Assembly: GCA_021786815.1 (NCBI GenBank)
Contig: JAJYMR010000063.1
Span: forward strand, 1 to 14,492
Length of the DNA stretch: 14,492 nucleotides
Source of the DNA: Deltaproteobacteria bacterium
GTDB taxonomy: Bacteria > Desulfobacterota > Binatia > Binatales > Binataceae
Reading direction: 5' to 3'
Shown piece by piece: positions 1-6,841 of this stretch. Positions within the stretch are counted from its first letter, which is position 1. Every line of letters begins with the position of its first letter. The position numbers and the translations under genes are program-made. The notes beneath the pieces were generated by a model that was not told the DNA's origin, did no database searches, and was given only the letters and a program-made list of their open reading frames with translations.

Positions 1-1
1 G

Positions 2-1048
2 ATCACGGCGACGCTGATGATGCGGCCGGTCGGCGCGCTGGTCTTCGGATGGATCGCCGATCGTTACGGACGGCGAATCCCGCTGATGGCCGACGTGATC
101 TTTTACTCGGTCGTCGAGGTGATGAGCGGGCTTGCGCCGAGCTACGGGACGTTCCTTTTCCTGCGCGCGCTCTACGGAATCGGGATGGGTGGCGAGTGGG
201 GCGTGGGCGCGTCGCTTGCGATGGAAGCGGTTGAGCCGCGATGGCGCGGGTTTTTCTCCGGCCTGCTGCAGGAAGGCTACGCGGTCGGCTACCTGCTCGC
301 GGCGGCGGCGTATTTTTTCGTCTTTCCGGCGTTCGGATGGCGCGCGATGTTTTTTCTCGGCGGCGCGCCTGCGCTGCTGACGCTCTATATCCGCTCAAGC
401 GTGCCCGAGTCGGAAGCATGGGAGCGCACCCGGCCCGAACCGCGCGCGATTATCGACGCGGTATGGTCGAACCTCCGGCTCTTTCTCTACCTCGTCCTGC
501 TGATGACGATGATGAATCTTGTCTCGCACGGCACGCAGGACATGTATCCGACTTTCCTCGGCAAGCAGCGCGGCCTCGACCCGCGCACCGTCGCGACGAT
601 CGCGATCATCTATAATCTCGGCGCGCTCGCGGGCGGCGTGCTGTTCGGCTACTTCTCGGACCGGATCGGGCGGCGGCGCGCGATGGCGATCGCGCTCGCG
701 ATCGGCCTTCTGATCGTCCCGCTATGGATCGTGCCGCGCTCGATCCTCCTGCTCGCGGGCGGAGCTTTCCTGATGCAGTTCATGGTGCAGGGCGCGTGGG
801 GCGTAATTCCGGCGCATCTTGCGGAACTCTCGCCGCCCGAGGTTCGCGGCCTGTTCTCGGGGCTTGCGTATCAGCTTGGAGTTCTGTTCGCGGCCAATGC
901 GGCGTTCGTCGAGGCGCTGATAGCGGAGCGCGCCGGCTACGAGACCGCGCTCGCGGTGGTCGCGGCGGTGGTGCTGACGCTCGGCGCGATCGTGGTCCTC
1001 GCCGGCCACGAACGAAGGGGCACCAGCCTCACGCGCGAGGAATCCTGA
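2..1048 (+). CDS. MFS transporter, SHS (Jen1/lactate-like) family, 5'-truncated
   Basis: Proton-coupled major facilitator permease of the inner membrane. The reading frame is open to the left edge, so the N-terminus (probably the first helix) is missing; 348 residues are visible. The sequence starts just before the family signature between helices 2 and 3 (GWIADRYGRR), and a second copy of the signature (GYFSDRIGRRR) marks the start of the C-terminal half, as expected for a 12-helix MFS protein. Between them, at 515-553, the residues fit N-x-x-S-H-x-T-Q-D-x-x-x-T exactly, which is the conserved motif described for Jen1-type lactate/pyruvate:H+ symporters of the sialate:H+ symporter family. 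Short monocarboxylate uptake is therefore the best guess; the real substrate cannot be read from sequence. The gene ends 253 nt before the next one, so it is probably a separate transcript. MFS membership is very sure and the subfamily fairly sure. Confidence 0.9.
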   Translation: MTATLMMRPVGALVFGWIADRYGRRIPLMADVIFYSVVEVMSGLAPSYGTFLFLRALYGIGMGGEWGVGASLAMEAVEPRWRGFFSGLLQEGYAVGYLLAAAAYFFVFPAFGWRAMFFLGGAPALLTLYIRSSVPESEAWERTRPEPRAIIDAVWSNLRLFLYLVLLMTMMNLVSHGTQDMYPTFLGKQRGLDPRTVATIAIIYNLGALAGGVLFGYFSDRIGRRRAMAIALAIGLLIVPLWIVPRSILLLAGGAFLMQFMVQGAWGVIPAHLAELSPPEVRGLFSGLAYQLGVLFAANAAFVEALIAERAGYETALAVVAAVVLTLGAIVVLAGHERRGTSLTREES

Positions 1049-1288
1049 CTTTTTCTCGGTCGGCGTATGACCTAGCGACAGTGCGGCCGAAGCAGCAAGA
1101 TCCACTCAATTCGCGTTGCGCGCGCGAAGTCATCGAACGGTCCATCTCCGCAATGTCCGCCTTCATTCAACATTTTGACGTTCGCGAGGCGGCAAAAAGT
1201 CACATTGATTCCTCAATGGTAGGCTAGACCACCCCTTTGCGCACCACTTTCGTTTTGACCCCGAACTGAGCTAAACGAACGGTATTGC

Positions 1289-1304
1289 GGAGGTGTTGTC
1301 CATG
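1289..1304 (+). promoter_or_regulatory. RBS that fixes the LLM oxidoreductase start
   Basis: GGAGG at 1289-1293 followed by an 8-nt spacer and ATG at 1302. It argues for ATG 1302 rather than the upstream in-frame GTG at 1293. Confidence 0.8.
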
Positions 1305-2414
1305 AAATTCGGGCTCTTTTACGAGATCTCGGTGCCGCGTCCATGGACCAACGAAACCGAGAAAACCGTCTATGACCGTTGCCTCGAGCAGGTGAAACTC
1401 GCCGACGAACTCGGCTTCTCCAACGTCTGGGCCGTCGAGCATCACTTCCTCGAAGAATACTCACATTGTCCCGCTCCGGAACTGTTCCTGACCGCGTGCG
1501 CGATGGTTACGAAGAACATCCGCGTCGGCCACGGAATTATCGTGTGCGTTCCCGAGTTCAACCATCCGATAAAAATCGCCGAACGCACCGCCGTCCTCGA
1601 TATTTTATCGGGCGGACGGCTCGAAGTCGGAACCGGCCGCTCAGCAACCTGGACCGAGCTGGGCGGCTTTTGCGTGAATCCCGACGAGACCAAGAAGACC
1701 TGGGACGAAATCGTCCACTGCCTGCCGAAGATGTGGACGCAGGAGCGTTATTCCTACCAGGGACGCTCGTGGTCGATGCCCACGCGGACCATCCTGCCGA
1801 AGCCCTACCAGAAGCCGCATCCGCCGATGTGGGTCGCAGTCACCAGCCCCGGCACTGAAATCGACGCGGCCGAGCGCGGGATGGGCTCGCTCGGACTTAC
1901 CTTTGGTGGGTTCAAGGAGCAGGAAGAGAAGGTAAAGAACTACCGGCGCATAATTCGCAATTGCGAGCCGGTGGGCGAAGTCGTCAACGAGAAGGTCGCG
2001 ACCGTCAACTTCCTGTTTTGCCATGAAGACGACGCCGAGGGCGTTAAGATGGGCCGCCGGCTGACCGGTTCGTTCAATTACCTCGCGGCGCAACTGGTCG
2101 CGGCGCGCGAAGCCTTCCCGAGCAAGTCCTATCCTTCGCTCGGACTGCTCCCGTCGCTTCGCCAGGAAGCCGCCGGCCCGGGCGACGAATCGGGCGCTCC
2201 CGAGGGCGTCGCGATCGGAAACCCGGCGCGAATCGTCAGGGCGCTCAAGCAGTGGGAGTCGGTTGGCGTGGACCATGTGAACTTCCTGCTCAACGCGCTC
2301 GAGGCCGTGCCGCAGGAGCAGGTGCTGAAGAGCCTCAGGCTGTTCGCCAAGGAAGTGATGCCGCAATTTCAGAGCCGCGGTGACAATGCCGCCGCTGCCG
2401 CCGGAGGACGTTGA
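1302..2414 (+). CDS. LLM class flavin-dependent oxidoreductase (luciferase-like monooxygenase)
   Basis: 370-residue TIM-barrel oxidoreductase of the bacterial luciferase-like superfamily, which uses reduced FMN or F420 for oxygenation or hydride transfer. Family hallmarks are visible: an N-terminal KFGLFYE strand, VWAVEHHF (residues 43-50), the IRVGHGI segment (74-80), AERTAVLDILSGGRLEVGTGR (93-113) and a PPMWVA strand (174-179). The ATG at 1302 is preferred over an in-frame GTG at 1293 because GGAGG at 1289-1293 lies 8 nt before the ATG, while the GTG overlaps that site. The stop codon shares its last base with the start of the next gene (TGATG at 2412-2416), so the two products are translationally coupled and probably work together. 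Length is normal for the family. The cofactor (FMN or F420) and substrate cannot be decided. A role in oxidising a hydrophobic or ketone-type organic substrate is an inference from the neighbours. Confidence 0.93.
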   Translation: MKFGLFYEISVPRPWTNETEKTVYDRCLEQVKLADELGFSNVWAVEHHFLEEYSHCPAPELFLTACAMVTKNIRVGHGIIVCVPEFNHPIKIAERTAVLDILSGGRLEVGTGRSATWTELGGFCVNPDETKKTWDEIVHCLPKMWTQERYSYQGRSWSMPTRTILPKPYQKPHPPMWVAVTSPGTEIDAAERGMGSLGLTFGGFKEQEEKVKNYRRIIRNCEPVGEVVNEKVATVNFLFCHEDDAEGVKMGRRLTGSFNYLAAQLVAAREAFPSKSYPSLGLLPSLRQEAAGPGDESGAPEGVAIGNPARIVRALKQWESVGVDHVNFLLNALEAVPQEQVLKSLRLFAKEVMPQFQSRGDNAAAAAGGR

Positions 2415-3169
2415 TGCCGCCTCGTTTCGGATGTCTTGATCTCAACGCCTGGACCAAATCGATTCCCGTCATCGATGGATACGGGACCGAATCGTGGACG
2501 CTCAAGGGCGCGCGAATCCTCGAGGTGCACATGGAGATCGAGGATGACCCGGCCGACGCGCTGCTGCCGCGCACGATGCATCCTGCGGTTCCCGCCTACG
2601 CTATTTTCAACGTCGCCAGCTACCCGGAAAGCCCCTTCGGCCCGTTCGCGGTCGCCGAGGTCCGGATAGCCGGCCGAACCGGCGTAAGACCGCGCGGGCA
2701 CGTGCTCAGAAGCTATGTGAACAACGAGGCCGCCGCGAAGGAGATGGCCGCGCGATGGGGCTATCCGGTGGCGGCCGGCGACGTGAGCCTGGTGCTGCGT
2801 CACGACCGCGTTGTCGGCCGAGTCAAAGCCGGCGGCAGTACCGTGCTCGAAATCGAGGAGGTCGACCGCGACTCCATCGCCGGCAACGACATCCAGTACA
2901 TCGCGAGCATGCATCTTTGCCGCAACAAGGGCGACGGCAAGCCCGTGCTGGTGCAGGTCGATCCCGAATACGTGTTCCATCGCGCCGAACGCGGCCGTCC
3001 TCGCGTCGTCACGCTCGACGCCGAGGCGTTTCGCGCGCGGGAGCATCTGCGCGTCACATGGCCAATCGCGGCGACCTATGCGACCGCCGACGTGACGCTT
3101 CCCAGGCTGCGCTACGTCTGCAATCCGGAACTTCCGGCGCTTCAGGGTACGAGCAAGGTGGCAGCCTGA
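2414..3169 (+). CDS. Acetoacetate decarboxylase-family protein lacking the catalytic lysines
   Basis: 251-residue protein of the acetoacetate decarboxylase (ADC) fold. The call rests on overall layout: an N-terminal strand region, LPRTMHPAVPAYAIFNVASY (51-70), the PFGPFAVAEVRI segment (74-85), and the helix plus YP turn (residues 109-122) that in clostridial ADC carries the Schiff-base lysine pair Lys115-Lys116 in a YPKK context. Here the turn reads GYPVAAG, so both lysines are replaced by Val119 and Ala120 and classical decarboxylation through a lysine imine is unlikely. ATG 2414 overlaps the preceding stop codon by one base and has GGAGG at 2403-2407, so a TTG one codon upstream is not needed. 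A strong terminator follows, making this the last gene of a two-gene unit with the LLM oxidoreductase. A hydratase, aldolase-like or binding role is possible; the function is unknown. Family call is moderate to strong. Confidence 0.8.
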   Translation: MPPRFGCLDLNAWTKSIPVIDGYGTESWTLKGARILEVHMEIEDDPADALLPRTMHPAVPAYAIFNVASYPESPFGPFAVAEVRIAGRTGVRPRGHVLRSYVNNEAAAKEMAARWGYPVAAGDVSLVLRHDRVVGRVKAGGSTVLEIEEVDRDSIAGNDIQYIASMHLCRNKGDGKPVLVQVDPEYVFHRAERGRPRVVTLDAEAFRAREHLRVTWPIAATYATADVTLPRLRYVCNPELPALQGTSKVAA

Positions 3170-3188
3170 GCGAAACGCTCGCACTGCG

Positions 3189-3223
3189 AGGGCCGCGTTT
3201 TCGCCGAACGCGGCCCTTGTTTT
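3189..3223 (+). terminator. Rho-independent terminator after the LLM/ADC-like pair
   Basis: Perfect inverted repeat GGGCCGCGTT (3190-3199) / AACGCGGCCC (3207-3216) with a 7-nt loop, extendable by the A-T pair 3189/3217, followed directly by the T-rich tail TTGTTTT. It sits 20 nt after the stop codon of the ADC-like gene and separates it from the hydrolase gene. Confidence 0.88.
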
Positions 3224-3265
3224 CCCTTCAGCATTTCGCGGCGTCGAGGCGAGGGCACTTAGGTC

Positions 3266-4159
3266 GTGGAACCGTGGCGGCTTGAGAAACTGAGGCTTCC
3301 GAACGGGCTCAACATGCGCGTTGCGCGGGCCGGAAGCGGGCCGCTGGTCGTGATGCTGCATGGATTTCCGGAATGCTGGTACTCGTGGCGTCATCAATTG
3401 AGAGCGCTCGCGCCGCGCTTCGAATGCGTCGCGCCCGATCTTCGCGGCTACGGCGAGACCGACGCTCCCCGCGGCGTTGAGAATTACGCGCTCGACCTCC
3501 TGATTGGCGACGTCGCCGAGCTTATCGAGGCGATGGGGCGAAAGCGCGCGGTCGTGGTCGGGCACGACTGGGGCGGCGCGATCGCGTGGGCAACCGCGCT
3601 CAAGCGGCCGGAGCTCGTCGAGCGGCTGGTGGTGATGAACTGCCCGCATCCGGCGAAATTCCGCGCGGCGCTGCCTCGCAACGTGCGCCAGATGCTCCGC
3701 AGTTGGTACATCCTGTTTTTTCAGATCCCGTGGCTGCCCGACGCGCTGCTCAGGGCGTCGAACGCCGCGGCGGTCGCGCGCGCGTTCAGGGAAACGGCGG
3801 TGCAGAAGCAGGCTTTCACCGAGTCGGACCTGGAACAGTTCCGGCGCGCGTTTCGTAATCCCTACGCCGCGACTGCCGCGCTCAATTACTACCGCTCGCT
3901 GTTCCGCTCGGCGGTCCTTCGCCCGCGCGAGGCCGACGCGTGGATCGAGCGCAGGATTGCCGCGCCCACGATGCTGATCTGGGGAGAGCAGGACGTCGCG
4001 CTCGGAAAAGAGCTTACCTACGGGATGGAGCCGCTGTTCGAGGGACCGTTCGAGCTTCATTACGTGGCCGACTCGGGCCATTGGGTGCAGCAGGAAAAGC
4101 CTGAGGTGGTAAACGGGCACCTGCTGCGCTTTCTCGAACCGCTTCTGGCCACATCGTGA
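3266..4159 (+). CDS. Alpha/beta hydrolase, soluble epoxide hydrolase type
   Basis: 297-residue alpha/beta-fold hydrolase expected to open epoxides to diols in the cytoplasm. All key elements are present: the oxyanion motif HGFPE (residues 32-36) followed by WYSWRHQ, the nucleophile elbow GHDWGG with Asp101, the acidic residue in WGEQD (Asp243) and the catalytic histidine in SGHWVQQEKP (His272). Aspartate as nucleophile marks the epoxide hydrolase/haloalkane dehalogenase branch. Tyr148 in the cap (SWYILFFQIPW) and Tyr208/Tyr209 (LNYYRS) are candidates for the two lid tyrosines that polarise the epoxide, which favours epoxide hydrolase over dehalogenase. The start is GTG at 3266, with GAGGG at 3251-3255 ten bases upstream; no better in-frame start is apparent. 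A terminator lies upstream, so it is probably transcribed separately from the LLM gene, though the shared theme of organic substrate oxidation is notable. Substrate unknown. Confidence 0.92.
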   Translation: MEPWRLEKLRLPNGLNMRVARAGSGPLVVMLHGFPECWYSWRHQLRALAPRFECVAPDLRGYGETDAPRGVENYALDLLIGDVAELIEAMGRKRAVVVGHDWGGAIAWATALKRPELVERLVVMNCPHPAKFRAALPRNVRQMLRSWYILFFQIPWLPDALLRASNAAAVARAFRETAVQKQAFTESDLEQFRRAFRNPYAATAALNYYRSLFRSAVLRPREADAWIERRIAAPTMLIWGEQDVALGKELTYGMEPLFEGPFELHYVADSGHWVQQEKPEVVNGHLLRFLEPLLATS

Positions 4160-4325
4160 CGCGCGCGTTTTGTCAGTTCCGCTTTACTCAGGCGCTGGCG
4201 GCACGTAACCTTGTTTGGTAAACGCTCGAATGCGTCCTTTCACGTTGGTCCCGCGTTGTTTCCATCCCAAATTCGGATCCTTCGTCTAAGAGCTTTCGGG
4301 CATAATCCAGGGAGGTGGGCATCCG

Positions 4326-4667
4326 ATGCCCAGCAAGCTTTACGTCGGCAATTTGGCCTATTCTGTAACGCAGGAAGACCTCGAGGAATTCTTCTCGCAG
4401 GCCGGAACCGTGGTCAGCGCGGCTGTCGTGATGGACAAGCTGTCGGGGCAATCGCGGGGCTTTGGATTCGTCGAAATGGCCGATGAGGAATCGGCGAATC
4501 GCGCGATTGAGACGCTGAATCAGGCCGAACTGAAGGGTCGGCGCCTCAAGATCGACATGGCGCGCGAAGGCGGAGGTCCCGGAGGGCCACGCGGCGGCGG
4601 TGGCGGAAGAGGCGGTCGCGGTGGTGAACGCGGTGGCGGCGGACGCGGTTTCGGAAAGCGCTACTAG
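4326..4667 (+). CDS. Glycine-rich RRM RNA-binding protein
   Basis: 113-residue single-RRM protein. RNP2 is LYVGNL (residues 5-10) and RNP1 is RGFGFVEM (44-51), with the aromatic residues that stack on RNA bases present in both. The last ~33 residues (81-113) form a Gly/Arg tail with RGG-like repeats ending in FGKRY, like the cold-inducible Rbp proteins of cyanobacteria and many proteobacteria. The start ATG follows a strong GGGAGGTG (4310-4317) at normal spacing. Such proteins bind single-stranded RNA and are thought to act in cold or stress adaptation; the function here is inferred only from the family. The gene is monocistronic, with 166 nt upstream and a tRNA downstream. The protein class is very sure, the physiological role is not. 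Confidence 0.95.
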   Translation: MPSKLYVGNLAYSVTQEDLEEFFSQAGTVVSAAVVMDKLSGQSRGFGFVEMADEESANRAIETLNQAELKGRRLKIDMAREGGGPGGPRGGGGGRGGRGGERGGGGRGFGKRY

Positions 4668-4729
4668 AGCGCTCGCGGGGCCTGAACTTCGTCGGCAATC
4701 GCTTCGCTACATCGTTCGTCGGGCGTTTC

Positions 4730-4758
4730 TTGATTTCCTCGGCGAAGGCAGATAGCTA
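4730..4758 (+). promoter_or_regulatory. Possible promoter of the tRNA-Asn gene
   Basis: TTGATT (4730-4735) could be a -35 element, 17 nt before TAGCTA (4753-4758), which is a poor -10 match. Spacing and position 28 nt before the tRNA are suitable, but the match is weak. Confidence 0.25.
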
Positions 4759-4786
4759 ACCATGTTCCTGACCCTTTGATTCGCGC

Positions 4787-4862
4787 TCCCCGGTAGCTCA
4801 GTCGGTAGAGCGGACGGCTGTTAACCGTCAAGTCGCTGGTTCGAATCCGGCCCGGGGAGCCA
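4787..4862 (+). tRNA. tRNA-Asn (anticodon GTT)
   Basis: A complete 76-nt cloverleaf can be folded by eye. The acceptor stem TCCCCGG (4787-4793) pairs with CCGGGGA (4852-4858), followed by discriminator G and an encoded CCA (4860-4862). The D-arm is GCTC-AGTCGGTA-GAGC. The anticodon stem GACGG/CCGTC encloses the loop CTGTTAA with anticodon GTT at 4820-4822. The T-arm is GCTGG-TTCGAAT-CCGGC. Size, loop sequences and G discriminator match bacterial tRNA-Asn. Confidence 0.97.
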
Positions 4863-4956
4863 ATTTATCGCTCGGCATTCCAGAGCGGGAACGGACTCAA
4901 AGTCCGAAGTCAGGAACTTGCCTGCGGCGAATGTCGGGCTGCGCCACCCTCCATCT

Positions 4957-4980
4957 GGACCTCTTCGGTCCGTTCTTCTT
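4957..4980 (+). terminator. Weak hairpin with pyrimidine tail downstream of the tRNA
   Basis: GGACC (4957-4961) and GGTCC (4967-4971) form a 5-bp stem with a TCTTC loop, followed by GTTCTTCTT. It could terminate the tRNA transcript, but the stem is short. Apart from this, the 271 nt between the tRNA and the next gene show no gene; a small GGACT-CAA-AGTCC hairpin at 4893-4905 is also present. Confidence 0.35.
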
Positions 4981-5072
4981 GCCGCGTGCTCCCTTCAGGT
5001 GCTAGCTACCAACTCGATCGCGTAGAATGACTCGTTCGGCTCTTGCACTGATTGCTCTATCAGGGTTACGTT

Positions 5073-5105
5073 GGGTCAACGCAAGTTAGGCTGACCCGTC
5101 AGCCT
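5073..5105 (+). promoter_or_regulatory. Overlapping inverted repeats in the leader of the NtrC-like gene
   Basis: AGGCTGAC (5088-5095) and GTCAGCCT (5098-5105) form a perfect 8-bp inverted repeat separated by CC. GGGTCA (5073-5078) is also complementary to TGACCC (5092-5097), so the two pairings are mutually exclusive. The element lies 28 nt before the GTG start and could be a dimeric operator (for example autoregulatory) or a switchable RNA leader. The structure is seen directly; the role is inferred. Confidence 0.4.
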
Positions 5106-5133
5106 TTGGAGCAGACACACTGGGGGGTCGCAA

Positions 5134-6669
5134 GTGAAAGCGGGGCAGGAGGGTGAGCTGCGGTCTTCGCGCCCGCGCATCCTCATCGCCGACAACGAAC
5201 CTTCGCAGGCAAGGCAGGCCGAGCTTGCCCTGCGCGAGGCGGGGTACGACTGCGCAATTTTTCCTGAGCCGCAGCAGGCGCTTGCGGCGCTCGATTCCGA
5301 GCGCGCGCCGATTATTGTCGCCGACCCCGGCGCGTTCGCCATGAGCGCTTCGGAATTTCTCTCGCAAGTGCGCGCGCGAGCTCCCGAAGCGGTTCTTATC
5401 CTGCTCGTCCCGACCCCGGCGGCTCCGCGCGCCGCGTCCGCGATACGCCAGGGGGCGTTCGATTATCTCACCAAGCCGCTCAACCGCGACGAGTTGGCCT
5501 CGGTGGTGGGGCGCGCGCTCGAGATAGGCGGGCTCAGGCGCGAGAACAGTCTTTTGCACGAACAGCTTGCGGCGGCCCGGATGGCGGCCGCATTCATTGC
5601 CGAGAGCCCGCGCAGCCGCGAGCTTGCGGCCGCGATTCGCCGGGCGGCGCCGGCCCGCTCCTCGGTGCTCGTTGAAGGCGCAAGCGGAACCGGCAAGGAA
5701 CTGGTCGCCCACATGCTCCATCACTGGAGCAATCGGGCGCACGGCCCCTTCATCAGGATACCTTTCAAATCGCTCGCGGCAGGGGAGCGCGAGGCGATGC
5801 CGGGACGCGCGGCTTCATCGGCAGGCGCGTTCGCGATGATTTGCGCCTGGGCTGAACGGGCGGCGGGCGGAACGCTTCTGCTTGACGAGATTGGCGAGGC
5901 GACGCCCGAGTTCCAGGCCGCGCTCTTGAGGTTCATCGGCGAAGCGGCTCGCGCACGGGGCCCGCGAGCGGATGAAGCCGACGCCGCCCAAGTAAGACTG
6001 GTCGCGACGACCAATCGCAATCTCGCATCGGAAGTGGCGGCGAACCGGTTTCGCGCCGATCTCTACTTCGAGCTCAACGTAATTCGGCTCGTCCTGCCGC
6101 CGCTCAGCGAACGGCGCGAGGATATCCTGCCTCTCGCGCGACATTTCCTTGCGACACTCGCGGCCGAGACCGGACGCTCATTCACCCTGACGGCTGCGGC
6201 CGAGAGCGCGATGCTTGCCTATCCGTGGCCGGGTAACGTGCGCGAGCTCGAAAAGGCGATCGAGCGGGCGGTCGTGATGGGCACGGGAGATAGGATTTCA
6301 GCCGAGGCTCTTGGGCTTGGGCCGGCCCGACCCGAAGCTCCCGAAGCCGAACGTCCAGCCGCGCCCGAACGAAAGAGCACGCAAGGCGAAGAGATCGAGG
6401 TGCGCTCGGCCACGTTGATAGCGGCGGTTGAAGAAACGACCGCTGGCGACGGAGCTTCGGCCGAACCCGCGCCCGAGGCCGCGCCCAGTGAGCCGTCGGG
6501 AGCGGGAATGCTCACCGAGGGCACGCTTCAGGACTGCCTCGATCGCGCCGCGACCATACGAGTGAAAGCTGCCATCGCAGCCGCGGGCGGAAATCGCGTG
6601 GCTGCGGCCGGCGCGCTCGGCATCGACCGGGCCACTCTGTATCGCCTGATGCGCCGGCTCGGGCTCTGA
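5134..6669 (+). CDS. NtrC-family response regulator with degenerate sigma54-interaction loop
   Basis: 511-residue transcription regulator with the order receiver (about 14-130), AAA+ (about 155-390), Ala/Glu/Pro-rich linker (about 395-460) and Fis-type HTH (465-511). In the receiver, Asp64 and Lys114 (YLTKP) are kept, but the acidic pair reads D20-N21 and the usual Thr/Ser after strand 4 is Val. In the AAA+ part, Walker A GASGTGKE (182-189), Walker B GGTLLLDEIGE (245-255) and the GNVREL sensor region (367-372) are intact. The GAFTGA loop that contacts sigma54 reads GAFAMI (231-236), and the second arginine finger position in the FRxDLxxRL element is Glu313. It may therefore act without sigma54, as described for TyrR and Rhodobacter NtrC, or be a poor ATPase. 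The start is GTG after a G-rich stretch at 5122-5127. No partner kinase is adjacent; the convergent Tad operon is a plausible target. Confidence 0.9.
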   Translation: MKAGQEGELRSSRPRILIADNEPSQARQAELALREAGYDCAIFPEPQQALAALDSERAPIIVADPGAFAMSASEFLSQVRARAPEAVLILLVPTPAAPRAASAIRQGAFDYLTKPLNRDELASVVGRALEIGGLRRENSLLHEQLAAARMAAAFIAESPRSRELAAAIRRAAPARSSVLVEGASGTGKELVAHMLHHWSNRAHGPFIRIPFKSLAAGEREAMPGRAASSAGAFAMICAWAERAAGGTLLLDEIGEATPEFQAALLRFIGEAARARGPRADEADAAQVRLVATTNRNLASEVAANRFRADLYFELNVIRLVLPPLSERREDILPLARHFLATLAAETGRSFTLTAAAESAMLAYPWPGNVRELEKAIERAVVMGTGDRISAEALGLGPARPEAPEAERPAAPERKSTQGEEIEVRSATLIAAVEETTAGDGASAEPAPEAAPSEPSGAGMLTEGTLQDCLDRAATIRVKAAIAAAGGNRVAAAGALGIDRATLYRLMRRLGL

Positions 6670-6705
6670 GCCGCAACTAAGCGACGGTATCGTTGGTTCG
6701 CGGGA

Positions 6706-6727
6706 CGGGCGGCCGGGCGGCCGCCCG
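6706..6727 (+). terminator. GC-rich hairpin after the NtrC-like gene
   Basis: A perfect 9-bp stem (6706-6714 with 6719-6727, core GGGCGGCC/GGCCGCCC) with a 4-nt GGGC loop, 36 nt after the stop codon. A TTTT run begins seven bases after the stem, so as an intrinsic terminator it is imperfect. Probable 3' end structure of the regulator transcript. Confidence 0.5.
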
Positions 6728-6744
6728 CTGCGATTTTGGGGGAG

Positions 6745-6785
6745 CGCCCCGGGCCGGCGTTCCGAAGAACGCCAAACCCGGGGCG
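6745..6785. terminator. Long nested hairpin between convergent genes
   Basis: The outer stem CGCCCCGGG (6745-6753) pairs with CCCGGGGCG (6777-6785), and an inner stem GGCGTT (6756-6761) pairs with AACGCC (6768-6773) around a 6-nt loop, with 2-3 nt internal bulges. It lies 56 nt beyond the tadC stop codon and could end transcripts from both sides or protect mRNA 3' ends. No U-tract follows on either strand, so a classic intrinsic terminator is uncertain. Confidence 0.55.
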
Positions 6786-6841
6786 GGTGAGGCATCGTTC
6801 AGCAAGCCCGCATGAAATTGAGCCACCGGCTGGGCAACCCG

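Noticed and set aside
2369..4120. 583-codon open frame on the - strand across the ADC-like and hydrolase genes
   Set aside because: It runs through two real genes and the terminator between them, has Arg/His-rich composition and shows no domain; an artefact of high GC.
4787..4862. tRNA-Asn as an integration (att) site
   Set aside because: No direct repeat of the tRNA 3' end, no integrase and no mobile genes were seen in the window.
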